Shown here: piece by piece, positions 23,701 to 35,290 of the stretch | How the letters are laid out: each line of letters begins with the position of its first letter | How positions within the stretch are numbered: position 1 is the stretch's first letter | Source: Progne subis subis | Lineage: Eukaryota > Chordata > Aves > Passeriformes > Hirundinidae | Reading direction: 5' to 3' | DNA length: 64,000 nt | Assembly (NCBI GenBank): GCA_022316685.1 | Contig: JAKJHU010000365.1 | Span: forward strand, 124,001 to 188,000 | Program-made: the position numbers and the translations under genes | The notes under the pieces: model-generated | The model's input: the letters and a program-made list of their open reading frames with translations, nothing else | Databases searched by the model: none | Told to the model about the DNA's origin: nothing

Positions 23701-24704
23701 AACTTGCAGGGGCTGTGGGGGATGCTGGGTTTGAGGGAGTTGAGGGTTCCTGGGAGGGACTTGGGGCTTGCTGAGGGCTTTGGGGAGCCCAAAGCTGGAA
23801 GACCCTGGCAGAGGTTGTGGGGCAGCTGCTCAAGGACCCCCTGAGCTGGACCCCCAGGTGGGCATTGGGCTCCTGGAAGGGAATGAAGGTCCTTGTCCCC
23901 AGGAGGGAAATCCCAGCAGCCCCAGGGTATTGGGGGCAGCTGAGAGGCCACAACAGGGAGGGGAAAGCCAAACAGAGCTGTCCCCCTCCAGAACTGCACC
24001 CCAAAAATCCCAAACTCAGGGCTCCTCCCAGGAAAAAGCTGTCAGGAGGTGCCTGAATTGAGGGAAAGGGGGATGGGACCTCAGACTGAGCAGGAGGGGC
24101 CTGGAACCTCCAAAACCAAGCATGGGGGACAGGGCTGGTGGATTGGGGGGCAGAGGGGAAGGGGTGGAAGAGCAGGGAAGAAGAGGGTGCTAGAACCCCA
24201 AATTGCTTTGGGAAGGGTCCCTCTCCTCCTCCTTTCTAATCCCCAAGATGGTGCTGGGGCAGTGCTGGACTCTGGGCCTGTCTTGGGCACCCCCCTGCGC
24301 CCCCTCCCCAAATTCCCCTGGCAGCTTCAGGGTGCCCAGGCGCCTTTTGGTGTTGGCTGGGTGCTGTGCTGGGGTTCAGGTGTCTCCCAAGGAGTCCCCA
24401 GAGCGGGGTGACACAGGGGGGACACACGGGGGTCCCCATTCCCGATCCATCCTGGGGCCCGTTCTGTCCCCTCCCCAATCATGGTCCCCCCGCAGGGTCC
24501 CCCCAAGTCCCTCTCCACTGTCCCCAGTAAACAGGACTGGGGTGAACTGGGAAGCTTTGTTGGGAACACTGGGAGCAGCAGGGCGGGGACAGAGTGACAG
24601 CAGGGCTGGGGGGACACACGATCCCCCCAAAATCATCTTGGGGACGGAGCAGGGGGTCCCGGCCAGGCCCGAGGCCACGGGGAGGGGCTGTGACCGCCGC
24701 CAGC

Positions 24705-26484
24705 TCAGGAGCTCTGTGGGCAGAGAAAAGGGGGTGACACCGGGCTGGGGGTCCTGGGGGGAGCACACACGCTCTGGGGGAGGGGGGACACGACCCCCGG
24801 GACCCCCCCCTCACCTTCTTGCACAGGTAGAAGCTGAGCCCCAGCGCCAGGAAGACAAAGCCCAACACAAAGCCCCCGATCCCTATCAGCATCTTGCTGT
24901 CGGCGGCATCCGGCAGCATCTCTGGGGGGTCTGCAGGGCTCAGGGCCCCCCAAAAGCTTTCACAGACACCCCAAGCTCCTCCAAGCTCCCTCCCAGTTTC
25001 CTCCAGCACACACAAGACCCCCTGAAACCTCCTCCCAATCCCTTTGCGGCCTCCCCAGGACCCACCAAAGCCCCTCCTGTCCCTCTCAGGATCCCACAGC
25101 CTCCTCAATTGCCCCCCACCTCCCCAGGATGCCCAAACCCTCTCCCAGTCACTTCCCAGCCCCACCAGGACTCACCAAGGGCCCACCCGGTCTCTTCCCA
25201 GCACAACCAACCTCATCCCAATCCCTGCTTTCCAATCCCAGCTCTACTTCCAGGCCCTCCAGGCTCACTCCAATCCCTCCCAGTTACACCCAGCACCCCC
25301 AAACTCCTTCCCAGTGCCCACCAGCATCCCCAGAACTCCATCACACCGTACCCAGCATACTCCAAACTCTTTCTCAGCCCTTCCAGACACCCGAGTCCTC
25401 TCCCAGTTTCAACCAGGCTGACTCCAATCCCTCCCAGTTGCTCCCAGCACATCCCAGTGCCTCCCCCAGTTCCCCCCCAGTGCCTCCCCCGTGCCCCAGT
25501 GCCGGCTCAGGGGCTGCTCCAGGCTGACGTGCTCCACCTGGCAGCTGGAGGTGACCCCGCGCCGCGGGGAGGTTTCCAGCAGCACCAGGAGCTGCTGGCT
25601 CCAGTCCCCGCTGGGGACCACGGCGGTGCCACCCCGTGCCCCGAGAGCTGCTGCTGGCCCTGGAAGCAGCTCAGCTGGATGTGGGCAGGGCAGAAATCCA
25701 TCCCGGAGCAGAGCAGGCGGCCGGGGCCGGGCTGGGAGCTGGAGGGCAGCAGCGAGATGGAAACGCTGGGGGTCACTGGGAGAGAAAGGGTAGGGGTGGT
25801 GTGGCATTGAGAGGGACTGGGAATGGACTGGGACTGGGCTGAGAGGAAGTGGGAGGGACTGGGAGGAACTGGGAATGAAGCGCGCGGCACTGGGAGGCCG
25901 AATGGAGCGCGGGGCACTCGGCGCTGCGGGTCTGCCTGGCAACAGATGAGTCATCACAGACACGCGCTCTCATTGGCTGAGCGGCGTCAGCTCCACGCGC
26001 GGCCGGGATGGACACGCGGGGGAGAACTGGGAATGGACTGGGACGGACTGGGATGGACTGGGAGAGCCACGGGTGTCTCGGAGAGGGGCAGGAGGCCCCG
26101 GGCATGGACACAAGGAGGGCTGAGGGCTCTGGGCGGATTCCCAGGCAGGTTTTGAGGCGCTCCAGGGTCATTGCCAGGGCAGGGCCCCACGGGACACGCT
26201 CTGCCCCACGCTCACCTCCGCGCTCCACGAGGAACGGGCTGGACAACTCGTAGTTGTGCCGGCACTGCCTGTCCGCCGCAGCCCGTCTGTACTCCCTGCA
26301 TTGCGGGTCGCTGTTCCAGGACCTGGCAACTTCTCCCCACAGGAGCTGTCCCCCACCTACAGCCCCACATCGCTGCCCAAGGGCAGGAGCTGCTCCCGGT
26401 TGTCGCTGTTCGTGTCCACGAACCTCCCCCGCTCGGTGCCGTTCATGCAGTGCCAGCCGCACTTCAGCATCTCCTGGAACAGCC
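24705..26484 (-). pseudogene. MHC class II beta chain pseudogene, copy 1 (unit M)
   Basis: An antigen-presenting cell-surface chain in its functional form; here broken. Exon 2 (beta-1 domain) is 26484-26216, exon 3 (beta-2, Ig-like) 25775-25495, exon 4 (connecting peptide and membrane span) 24930-24815, and exon 5 24713-24705 ends SS-stop. Retained motifs: NGTERGRFV, CRHNYELSSPFLVERG, SVSISLLPSSSQPGPGRLLC, CQVEHVSLEQPLSRHW, and a clean span MLIGIGGFVLGFVFLALGLSFYL (cited in part). Defects: in-frame TAG at 26359-26357 in place of the usual Tyr; a 1-bp loss near 26330; a 1-bp loss near 25629; a GC rather than GT after exon 3. Exon 1 (signal peptide) is absent: intron 1 is cut at 26571 by an ERV. 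All coding lesions recur in copy 2. Confidence 0.9.
25800..26075. repeat. ACTGGGA-type minisatellite in class II intron 2 (copy 1)
   Basis: Clusters of GACTGGGA/GGAACTGGGA repeats at 25800-25880 and 26028-26075 flank unique intron sequence. Expanded equivalents are at 47150-47330 and 47470-47520, and a similar array outside the gene is at 62080-62420. Confidence 0.6.
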
Positions 26485-26685
26485 CTGTGTGTGCAGGACA
26501 CAGGTGCGGGGGTGCCCGCAGCAGCCCAGAGCAGCCAAGAGCTCCGGGGCAGCCCCGACTCCGCAGCCCCAGGTGCCGAAACCCCCGGGAGTCGCCCGGG
26601 AGATCGGGAGTCGCCTGGACGGGTGAACGACGGCCGAGCGGCGGGCCAGCTCGGCGAGGGGGACGCCCCAGGACCCGTGAGGAGG

Positions 26686-27654
26686 ATGGAAGCCCTCATG
26701 AAGGTCGTATCTCAGATTCATAAGCAGTGGGGAATTGATTGTAAAGCAAAAGATTTTACCCTCGCAGTGACGAGGCTTTTGCAACTTAGTATTATTGATA
26801 GACCGGTGGATATCCTTCACCCAGATGTTTGGGATCAATGCACTAAGGCTCTTGCTGAAGACACAATGTCTTCTGGCTCAGGGAAAAATCTTAAGGCATG
26901 GGGAAGGGTCGTGGAAGCTTTACAGAAGGCTCTGCATGAGCAAGAAACATGGAAAGCTGCCCGAAATTGTTTAAAGATTTCTCCTCAACTGGGTATCGCG
27001 GCAGCGACGCAAACTTTCTCAGAGGGAACTGTTGTTGAGAATTTTCAGAGTGTAAAAGAATGCAGTCTGAAAGTTAGTGATAATGTGCAGAGTGTTGATG
27101 GGGTCGGTTCTGTGGAGTGCAGAGGCTCGGAGGAGCAAGAGCTCGCATTAGAGCCTCTATACTCAAGGTCAGTCGCTGAGGCGATAAAAGAGATGCAGTC
27201 ATTTTACAACAATCTAGCTGAAGAAGCTAGGAATGCTGGAAAAGCGGGGGAGGGACCCCCACCTTATGCGCCTCAAGATAGCGCTGAATCCGAGAGGGAA
27301 AGCAGGACAGAAAACAAAGAAGGTCATTTAGATAGTGGGCTCGTTGCCAATGAAAACGAAGAGAGCTTGTTAGCTAATGAGGGGGCACGCGAGCAGAAAA
27401 AGGGAAAAGAGCTCAAAGAGATAACTGAAGCTAATCTTTGCCAAAAAGCACGTTTTTCTAAGGCGAGAAGCTCCCACAGCAGGAGGCGGCGGGAGAGCAG
27501 GTGCAAGGGACGGCCCAGCCCTGAGAGAAAGGGGCGGGGCCAAGAGGGAAGGGACGGCCCAGCCCTGAGAGAAAGGGGCGGGGCAAGAGGGAGGGACGGC
27601 CCAGCCCTGAGAGAAAGGGGCGGGGCCAAGAGGGAAGGGACGGCCCAGCCCTGA
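26686..27654 (+). pseudogene. gag: Gag matrix/p2-like ORF of the alpha/beta-like ERV
   Basis: ATG at 26686 in GAGGATGG context opens about 320 codons. The N-terminal ~100 residues resemble a retroviral class II matrix domain (MEALMKVVSQIHKQWG at the start). A PPPYAP late-domain motif at about 27257-27275 would recruit NEDD4-type ligases in an active virus. A glutamate/lysine-rich tail then runs into the minisatellite, where the frame ends at 27654. The matrix part is free of stops, so it is younger or better preserved than ERV-a and ERV-b. It has no complete capsid, so it cannot be a functional Gag. Confidence 0.75.
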
Positions 27655-28154
27655 GAGAAAGGGGCGGGGCCAAGAGGGAAGGGACGGCCCAGCCCTGAGA
27701 GAAAGGGGCGGGGCCAAGAGGGAAGGAGTGGCCCAGCCCTGAGAGAAAGGGGCGGGGCCAAGAGGGAAGGGACGGCCCAGCCCTGAGAGAAAGGGGCGGG
27801 GCCAAGAGGGAAGGAGTGGCCCAGCCCTGAGAGAAAGGGGCGGGGCCAAGAGGGAAGGGACGGCCCAGCCCTGAGGGAAAGGGGCGGGGCCAAGAGGGAA
27901 GGGACGGCCCAGCCCTGAGAGAAAGGGGCGGGGCCAAGAGGGAAGGAGTGGCCCAGCCCTGAGAGAAAGGGGCGGGGCCAAGAGGGAAGGGACGGCCCAG
28001 CCCTGAGAGAAAGGGGCGGGGCCAAGAGGGAAGGAGTGGCCCAGCCCTGAGAGAAAGGGGCGGGGCCAAGAGGGAAGGGACGGCCCAGCCCTGAGGGAAA
28101 GGGGCGGGGCCAAGAGGGAAGGGATGGCCCAGCCCTGAGGGAAAGGGGCGGGGT
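27507..28154. repeat. 44-bp GC minisatellite, 15 units, inside gag
   Basis: The unit is GGGACGGCCCAGCCCTGAGA plus GAAAGGGGCGGGGCCAAGAG and GGAA. I count 15 units. Variants (GGAGTGGCCC versus GGGACGGCCC; GAGGGAAA versus GAGAGAAA) recur in the same order in units 6-10 and 11-15, a higher-order repeat of five units (about 220 bp). Because 44 is not a multiple of three, every plus-strand frame meets TGA within three units, which breaks gag. The minus strand stays open for about 290 codons purely as a consequence of repeat composition. Confidence 0.9.
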
Positions 28155-28817
28155 CGGAGCCCAACCAAAGGGCTCCAGAGCCCGGAAGCAGCCAGTCAGT
28201 CGACTTCCGGCTCTGAATCGGACTCCAGCTGGGACGGGGACAGCCAGTCATCTGCTGCCGGCTCTGGCTCCAGCTCAGACAAAGAAGAAGTAACAGTATA
28301 CAAAATCAGTAACAACAATGTTTCTACTCGGGTTGAAGGGAAGTCAGAAAAAGAACGAACTCCTCTCACAGACTGGAGGAAAATAAAAATTGCCTGTGCC
28401 AACTGGGGTCCATTGGCCACACTGGCTTTCCCAGTCCGAGTGGGGGGGGCAGGCAGAAACCAGAGAACGTACTCACCGGTAAATCCTAAGGATGTACAAG
28501 CAATTGTTAAAGCAATCACTGACAGAGGGATCAATTCAGCAATGGTTTCTACTCTCATTGATAGTGTTTTTGGAGGGGATGACATGCTCCCATTTGACAT
28601 AAAGCAAACCTGCAGATTGATTTTTGATGGGGCGGGGATGATAGTTTTTAAACAAGAGTGGGAGGACAATTGTGCAAAGGAACTAGCTTTGGTCACTGGT
28701 GCAGATCATCCGCTACACGGCTCCAGCCTGCAGCGGCTCATGGGCACAGACCCAACCATGATCACCCCCCAGGCACAAGCCGAGGGCCTACGGGCCCACG
28801 AGGTGATGCCAACCTAG
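28143..28817 (+). pseudogene. gag: Gag linker and capsid N-terminal fragment of the alpha/beta-like ERV
   Basis: An open frame emerges from the minisatellite. It has a serine/acidic linker (SSWDGDSQSSAAGSGSSSD), then a capsid-like segment (LATLAFPVRVGG, later NPKDVQAIVKAITDRG) ending at TAG 28815-28817. Beyond it there is no nucleocapsid, protease or pol; sequence jumps to env TM. Confidence 0.7.
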
Positions 28818-28893
28818 TGAAAAGACTGATAAGTGGGCAGTTCCGTTCCTATCAGGAATGTGGGTCTGTCAACAAATCTGAATAACCCCCTGT

Positions 28894-29598
28894 GTGTACC
28901 TTAGCAAATTCAATAACCTTGCTGACTTTTGTGTCCAAGTTCTGATTGTTCCTAGAGTCCTGTATCACCAAGAAGAAGAAATGTATCGCTTTTTAGAAGA
29001 AACCATCCAGCCCCACAAAAGAGAAGTAATGACAGGTATAACCATTGCAATGCTCCTTGGCCTAGGAGCTGCCGGTACAGCCACAGGTGTTTCAGCTCTC
29101 GTGACCCAACATCACAGACTTTCTCAGCTGCAAATGACAATTGACGAGGACTTGTTAAGAATTGAAAAATCCATCTCCTCTCTGGAGGAATCTATCTCCT
29201 CGCTTTCAGAAGTCGTCCTGCAGAACAGGCGAGGACTGGACCTCTTGCTCATGCAGCAAGGAGGCCTGTGTGCCGCCTTGAGAGAAGAACGCTGTTTTTA
29301 TGCAGACCATACCGGAGTCGTGCGAGACTCCATGGCTGAACTGAGGGAAAGACTGGCCCAGAGAAAGAGAGAGAGAGAGGCCCAACGAGGATGGTTCGAG
29401 TCATGGTTCAATCAGTCCCCATGGCTAGCCACCCTTGTTTCCACCCTAATAGGCCCTCTCACCATAATACTCTTGGTATTGATTTTTGGGCCTTGCATTT
29501 TGAACAAGTTGGTGTCGTTTGTTAGAAGCCGTTTAGAGAAAGTTAACGTCCTATTTGTCGAACGCCTGCAATTAACCATGAAGTGTGCTTGTTACTAA
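28894..29598 (+). pseudogene. env: Env transmembrane-subunit fragment, gamma-type, of the alpha/beta-like ERV
   Basis: Open for 234 codons. It shows a hydrophobic fusion-peptide-like stretch (ITIAMLLGLGAAGTATG), a coiled-coil region, LQNRRGLDLLL, then the CX6CC site, in which the first Cys of the pair is Arg (CAALREERCF). A membrane span (about 29430-29510, LIGPLTIILLVLIFGPCILN) and cytoplasmic tail follow. No surface subunit precedes it, so it is a fragment even though open. Gamma-type Env on alpha- or beta-like cores is known in birds. Confidence 0.8.
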
Positions 29599-29774
29599 CA
29601 TTTTATACCACTTTTGTATCCTATTATACTAACTTTAACAGCTTTTGCATTTTTATGACATTTATATTTTTATAACATTTATACTTTTATACTTTTATAA
29701 CATTTATACTTTTATACTTTTATAACATTTATACTTCTATACTTTTTTACTTAGTCATGGGAGGGAGGGGAAAT

Positions 29775-30066
29775 GTGGGAGATTAGGGACAGGCGGTCGG
29801 AAGATATCGCGTTGTACGGGCAGACAGAACCCCTCCCTCAACACTTAGTTGTTTAGTGTCCTTGATAAGGTAAGCAACACCTAACTTGTAACGTAAGCAG
29901 ACGGATGTGATGTAGCAAACAGAGGTTTTATAACTCCATGTAACCAGTTAATAAAGGCCATTAGCCATCCACCACACTGGTGTCTGTGAGCTGGTGGTCC
30001 GAGCAGCCTGGCTGTGGCTGCCGTGTCGTTCCCGAACCAGGTCGCTACGCCTCAGCGGAGGCAGCA
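29775..30066 (+). repeat. 3' LTR of the alpha/beta-like ERV
   Basis: Begins TGTGGGAGATTAG right after the polypurine tract. It has a TTTTATAA box near 29926 and AATAAA near 29952, and ends near 30066 (GGAGGCAGCA), where ERV-b RT sequence starts. Upstream, 29620-29750 holds (TTTATAC)n-like AT repeats between env and the tract. Confidence 0.7.
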
Positions 30067-31920
30067 CTGGACAAAGGACTCTGGGGCAGGATCACAAGGA
30101 AGCAATATACCAGACCCTGAAACCTCAGACAGTGAAAGAACTGAGAACCTTTTAGGCATGACAGGGTGGTGCAGACGGTGGATTTATAACTATGGGTTGC
30201 TTGTTAAACCTCTACATGATTTGATCACGGAAGGGAGCAGAGATCTTCAGTGGACAAAAGAAGCAACTCGAGCCTTTGACCAACTAAAGAAAGCCCTTAT
30301 GTCAGCTCCAGCCCTAGGACTTCCAGACGTGAGTAATCCATTTTTCCTGTTTTCCCACAAGGAGCAAGGGATTGCCTTGGGAATATTAGCACAGAACTTA
30401 GGCCCGTACCAGAGGGCAGTGGCCTATCTTTCCAAACAACTGGACACAGCAGCTAAAGGATGGCCAAGGTACCTCAGAGCAGTTGCAGCAGTAGCAATAA
30501 ACATCCAAGAGGCACGCAAATTCACCCTAGGCCAGAAGATGACTGTGCTAGTATCTCACACGATGTCTGCAGTCCTTGAGGCAAAAGGGGGACATTGGCT
30601 CTCCCCACAGAGGTTTCTGAACAAGATGATGTTGAAATTGTGGTAACTAACATTGTGAACCCAGCTTCCTTCCTCAGCTGGAGCACGGGAGAACCAGTGA
30701 TCCATGAGTGCCTGGAGACCATTGAAGCCACCTACTCCAGCCGCCAGGATCTGAAGGACACCCCGCTTGAGGATGCTGAGACCTGTTTGCTGATGGAAGC
30801 AGCTATGTCATCAGTGGAAGAAGACATGCTGGGTACGCAGTTACCACAAGCAAGGAGGTGATAGAGTCTGGACCATTAACATCTACAGGGACTCAAGGTC
30901 TGCATTCGGGGTGGTTCATGCCCACGGAGCCATCTGCAAGGAAAGAGCACTGCTGAATTCACAAGGCAAGAGTATTAAACACGCACAAGAGATACTGAGG
31001 CTATTAGATGCCGTACAGCTACCTGAGAGAGTAGCCATAATGCACATCAAGGCACACCAAAAAGTGAGCTCTGAACTGGAAGAAGGGAATGTGCTGGTGG
31101 ACAGAGAGGCAAAAGAAGCAGCAAAAGGTGAAGTATCCGATAAGGCTGTTGAGGCAGCATTGATTCCAGATGGAAGAGTTTCTCTTGAAGCCAAAAAGGC
31201 AAGTTATACCCAGGCGGGATGAGCTGTAACAGAAGAAGGGAAACTTGTAGTACCCTCCTATTTGTTGTGGTCATTAGTACAGAAGGAACATGAGAAAACA
31301 CACTGGGGAATACATGCCCTGTATAACCATTTGAAAGAAAGAATCATGGCCAGGAAATTGCAGGGCACAGTGATACAAGTAACTCATCAGTGTAGTCTTT
31401 GCCTCTGAACTAACCCTAAAAATACCCCAAAGCCTAAAGTGGGACAAATTGGGAAAGGTTGTGGACCTGGGCAACAATGGCAAATTGATTTTACAGGACT
31501 GCCCAGGAAGGGAGGGTATCGTTACCTATTGGTGTTAACTGATACCTTTTCAGGATGGCCAGAAGCCTTTCCTGCCAGGACAGCTGAGGCCTGAGAGGTG
31601 ACCAAAGCGCTGTTGCAAGAGATAATACCATGATTTGGAGTTCCAGCCACCATATCCTCAGACAGGGGACCACACTTTATTTCGATATATGGTGGCCCGA
31701 AATAAACAACTTAGATAAATTGAGAAATATGTGGCTGGAACTCAAAGCAGAGAACTAGATGGGCCAGTACATAATTGTACAACCTGGGGATTAGCTGTAT
31801 GTTAAGTCTTTTACAGGAAAAACCTTGGAACCACAGTGGGAAGGACCATTCCAGGTGCTCCTCACTGCCTTCACTGCAATCAAGATCAAAGAACAGAAGG
31901 CCTGGATCCATCACTCCTGA
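30067..31920 (+). pseudogene. pol: ERV-b pol remnant: RT end, RNase H, integrase (right copy)
   Basis: Open stretches at 30140-30646 (RT connection), RNase H near 30790-30860 (DGSSYV in a second frame) and 30911-31222, then integrase with a zinc-binding half (about 31290-31405, stop in CSLCL), WQIDFTGLP (about 31482), SSDRGPHF (about 31658) and a C-terminal domain (31800-31920). The catalytic Glu segment is deleted, as in the left copy. Stops and frameshifts throughout. Confidence 0.8.
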
Positions 31921-31989
31921 GTGAAGAAAGCCCCAGATGGAAGTTAGAAAGTCACACCAGGTGATAACAAACTGAAGCTGAAGTGCACT

Positions 31990-33800
31990 CAGAACAAGAA
32001 ATGAATGGACTAATAGTTATTACGGACATAATGTAGAAAGTTGTAACTATTGTAGTAATTACCTGAACCATAACAAGAGTTAATGCAATACCACGTAGGT
32101 ATAATGTGACCGAGATACACTGGTACCAAGGAAGAGCTTATGATCCTTACTCTCGTAAGGCTTTAAACAAGATACTAAAAGTCACAAATGCAAACTTGTA
32201 GGAAAGAAGAGATGTTTGAGGATGTAAGTATGTATTTGTACAGAATGGGTTCCATGAGGCTTACCATCCACCCATGAAACTCCTCCAGATCCAGATCCTG
32301 AATGCTGTGATAAATGCTTGAGTAAATGTCTGGAGTTTAGACTCAAAATAGAGGAGTGTGTGATAAGGGGCTCTGACATTGACTTTAACATCACTCAGGG
32401 ATGTACTGAGTTCCATAAGAACCAGACCAAAATTACTCCACCAGTGCCAAGAAAGGCTGTGATCACCAAGGTGCCAGCTATTCCAGAAGTAGAGGAAGAA
32501 ATAACTCCTGTAGTTACCAAAATTAAGCCATAAGCTATTAAGAAGACAGGAGTTCAGAAGCTGGTTCAGAAGCAGTCTTTAAAACAAGTAAAAATAGGAG
32601 TACAAGTAAATGCTTCTCACATTCAGCCAGAATGTGCCCCATTTCTCAGGAACTCCTTTATAGACTAGACCACTTGACTTCAAAAAGTATGCCTCCCAAT
32701 TTTAAGAATAAGAGGGATCTGGCTAAGTTGCTAAGAACTGGACTAGAAGTGTTACCAGAATGAGAAAACACAGAAGAGCGAGATCATGAAGTAATAATTA
32801 ATGCGCTAGGCACAGCTAGTGAAAACATCTCACTGGCTCTGGAGTGTACTCAAGCACAACTGTAGATGCCATCAGTAGCTGCTGCAGTTATCAAGGGAAT
32901 TAGAAAAGGAACATTCCCTGCTGAAATCTGCAAAATTGTCTGGGACAATGACTCTAATATAGAAAGAGAACTTCAGTCTTAGTGGACTTTAGTCAATTTC
33001 ACCTATAACCCTGTAACTAGTAAAGTAATATGTGTCAGGAAACTTAATTCACCCAGGATTCCCCTAGGATTAAACCATGAAGGGACTGTATTGTCTCCTA
33101 AACACAGAATATGGGCATGAGAAATTGGAGGAAAGTGGCAAACCATTAACCTAGAGCCCTGTTCTATAAAGAAACAATTAAGGTACATATGTGATAGAAA
33201 GTGATAAAGACACATGTTTAGACACAGACCAAAGCATTTGCTGCTTTGAAACACATTCAGGCAGACAACTTCACTTGTGTATATAGGACAAGGCTGTGTC
33301 TGCCTTAGGACAGCATGCCCCGCCATAAAGAGAGACAACCAAATTGGAGATGAGACTCAATTCAATTTGTGTTCACAATTTTGTTAGATTTAAAGAATGT
33401 GGTTTTTCCTATCAGGCACCTGTAATATCACATCAATATATAAAGGCCAACCTAAATCTTAAAAGAAATTAGAGATAGAGAGAAAAAGAGATTAATTGTG
33501 ATACACCATGATACAGACACCATCAAAGGGGTTTTAAAAAAGCTTAAGGAACATTTGTCTCATCGTTAGTGGGATGTGCTTTTTCAAGTGGTCACCGACA
33601 GTAACCAGTGTACTGAATGCCTTAATCCACCCTATAGTTGTGTTGCCTATTTGAATCAACATAAGTTAAGTGTTATCTGTTGTAATACTTGCTTAGAATT
33701 GGAAGATGCTGCAATAGTGGCAGCTTTAACATCACTGTCAAAGGCGTATGGCTTGGTCTTGAGAGACACTAGCTGTACGGCTTAGATAGATGAAGGAGAC
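31990..33800 (+). pseudogene. env: ERV-b env-region remnants (right copy)
   Basis: Counterpart of 8030-9930. The cysteine-rich fragment (CLSKCLEFRLKIEECVIRG, about 32318) and the 33576-33785 fragment with CNTCLELED are both present, with stops between. Env by position only. Confidence 0.45.
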
Positions 33801-33847
33801 TCTGTATACTGAGTAAAGGAATTTACTCATTTCAAAGAAGTGGGGAA

Positions 33848-34500
33848 TGAGGCATTAATTTTGAAGAATTAAGGATTTCAAAGAAAGTTAAGATAATAGT
33901 TGCTGAATTAGCTGAAGTAGATAGGTAAGCTTTGTTTGCAGTTAACAGAGGCCGGATCTTAGATAAACTATCCCGGATTTAGTAACTCATTGCTTGTCAG
34001 TTTTATGTTTATGTAGCTGTGCTTGTAACAAAAACCAAAATGTGGTAAATAGGACATAAGATAGCTGCAGATTTCCTGCTTAAAAGAACCGTTGAACACA
34101 GGAAAATGTAAGTTCTACCAAGGATTCATTTGTCATGAATACATTGAAAAGTAGAAAGGTCAGAACAAGAAAGACTCATCTTATTTCCTCATTTTTAGTG
34201 ACCCCTCCCCAGAACAGAGCCCCGACTCATTTTAGGAAACAAACTACGCATGCCTAATAACCTTTATGCCAATTAACTTACGAAGCGAGGAATGGGAGGT
34301 GACGAGGGTATGAATGTGTATTTGTATTATAGGTATTCAACAATTTGTAAATAAAAGGCTTTGTAATTACCTGTAAATTTTGCAGCGGGTATTAGGGAGA
34401 TATCCCGAGTGCAGCCCAGCCGTAATAAACATACACTTTCTAACTTGAACCTGTTAAGAGAGTTTTTGTCCGTCACAGTTAGGTATCGATACTAGATCAA
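33848..34500 (+). repeat. ERV-b 3' LTR (right copy)
   Basis: Begins TGAGGCATT after a decayed polypurine tract (AAAGAAGTGGGGAA) and contains the shared U3 core, AATAAAAGGC near 34350 and an AATAAAC near 34425. It ends near 34500; a few extra bases relative to the left copy lie at 34507-34520. Confidence 0.7.
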
Positions 34501-34529
34501 TACCCATATAATATCCACATTTCTTTAAT

Positions 34530-35290
34530 GAGTCACTCCACTCAGCCGAAGGGCGTTGGGGGTTTTCCCTTTCTGGGGGCAATCAAAGCCATTGCACTGC
34601 CACTCCTAATTCGGGGTAGGAGAACTGACGGCTTTCCTCTGAGCCGGTGGCAGCGAACACGCAGGGCTGGGAAAGGCGGGCCGGGAGCTGCGGAGAACTT
34701 TGTTTGTGTTTTCAGATGAACGCCGCCTCGGGCCCGGGCCCGTGCCAGGGCTGTTGCTCATCTCCGCCTTTCCCCTCACACAGCCCGGGGGGCGCGGAGA
34801 GCGCGGGCCGAGGCTGGGCCGTGTGCACAGCCCGCCGCTGGCTGCGATTGGGCGATGGTGCCGTCACTCGTGGTTGTGGCGCGCTGATTGGGCAGAGCGG
34901 GGCCAAGCCCGGCCCCGGGGCCGCCCCCTCCCCGGGCGCCCCTGGCGCAGCAGAGCCGCCTATTGGCGGAGCGTCTGTGCGGGCCCGGGAGCGGCGGCAG
35001 CGGCCGGAGCCCGGGGAGGCGGCGGCGGAGCTCGGAGGCGGCCCCAGCGCAGGTGGGAGCCGCGCTGGGTTGTGCCGGGGCTCGGGGCTGGCTGCGGGCC
35101 GAGGGCGCGTCCGGGGGCTGTGGCGGGTTCCTTGTGCCGTGTCCGCCCCGTGTTGCCCGTGGCCTGAGGGCGCTGCGGGAGCGGCTGCCCGCGGTCTCCT
35201 TGCCGCTGGGGCCTGGGCAGGAGCCGGTGCCGGAGCAGCGCTGCCTCGTCCCGCTTCCTGTGGGGAGCAAGGAGGTGGCTGCCCTGTCCC
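34530..35290 (+). promoter_or_regulatory. CpG-island promoter with first exon and splice donor (unit R)
   Basis: Near-identical to unit M: ATTGG boxes at about 34847, 34886 and 34971, GC boxes, exon end CAG at 35052 and donor GTGGGAG. One small difference is TATTGG instead of CATTGG at the third box. It is the inferred promoter of ZNF-2 (exon at 43085), making an intron of about 8 kb because ERV-a is longer here. Confidence 0.6.

Larger units (their letters stand above)
26572..30066 (+). mobile_element. Alpha/beta-like ERV, 5'-truncated and pol-deleted
   Basis: The element has leader (26572-26685), gag matrix ORF, a GC minisatellite, capsid fragment, then directly an env transmembrane fragment, polypurine tract (GGGAGGGAGGGGAAA, 29760-29774) and 3' LTR (29775-30066). 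The 5' LTR and primer site are missing: its left edge is the cut intron 1 of the class II pseudogene. Pol is entirely absent. Its right edge abuts the ERV-b right copy in mid-RT, so the element sits at a rearrangement junction at both ends. Confidence 0.8.
30067..34500 (+). mobile_element. ERV-b, right copy (starts within RT)
   Basis: Plus-strand copy of ERV-b matching the left copy from about 12480 down to 7345. The 5' half (gag, pro, most of RT) is absent because the alpha/beta-like ERV LTR replaces it at 30066. It lacks the solo LTR found at 10510-11205 in the left copy, which shows the pre-insertion state. Confidence 0.85.

Noticed and set aside
24815..24930. Functional class II beta gene in unit M because the membrane exon is intact
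   Set aside because: Upstream exons carry a stop and two frameshifts, and exon 1 is gone.
24203..25810. 535-codon plus-strand ORF through the class II beta region
   Set aside because: It is antisense to recognisable class II exons and introns and is proline-rich from intron repeats.
27507..28154. CRISPR-like array
   Set aside because: Units are directly tandem with no unique spacers, in a vertebrate genome.
27324..28251. Long minus-strand ORFs (up to about 293 codons) with LPSWPRPFLSGLG-type repeats
   Set aside because: They are created by the 44-bp minisatellite, which happens to lack stops on that strand; no start context, exon signal or domain.
26686..29598. A domesticated gag or env gene
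   Set aside because: The matrix and TM frames are open, but the element is truncated at several points and the openness is more simply explained by youth; no evidence of selection is visible from one copy.
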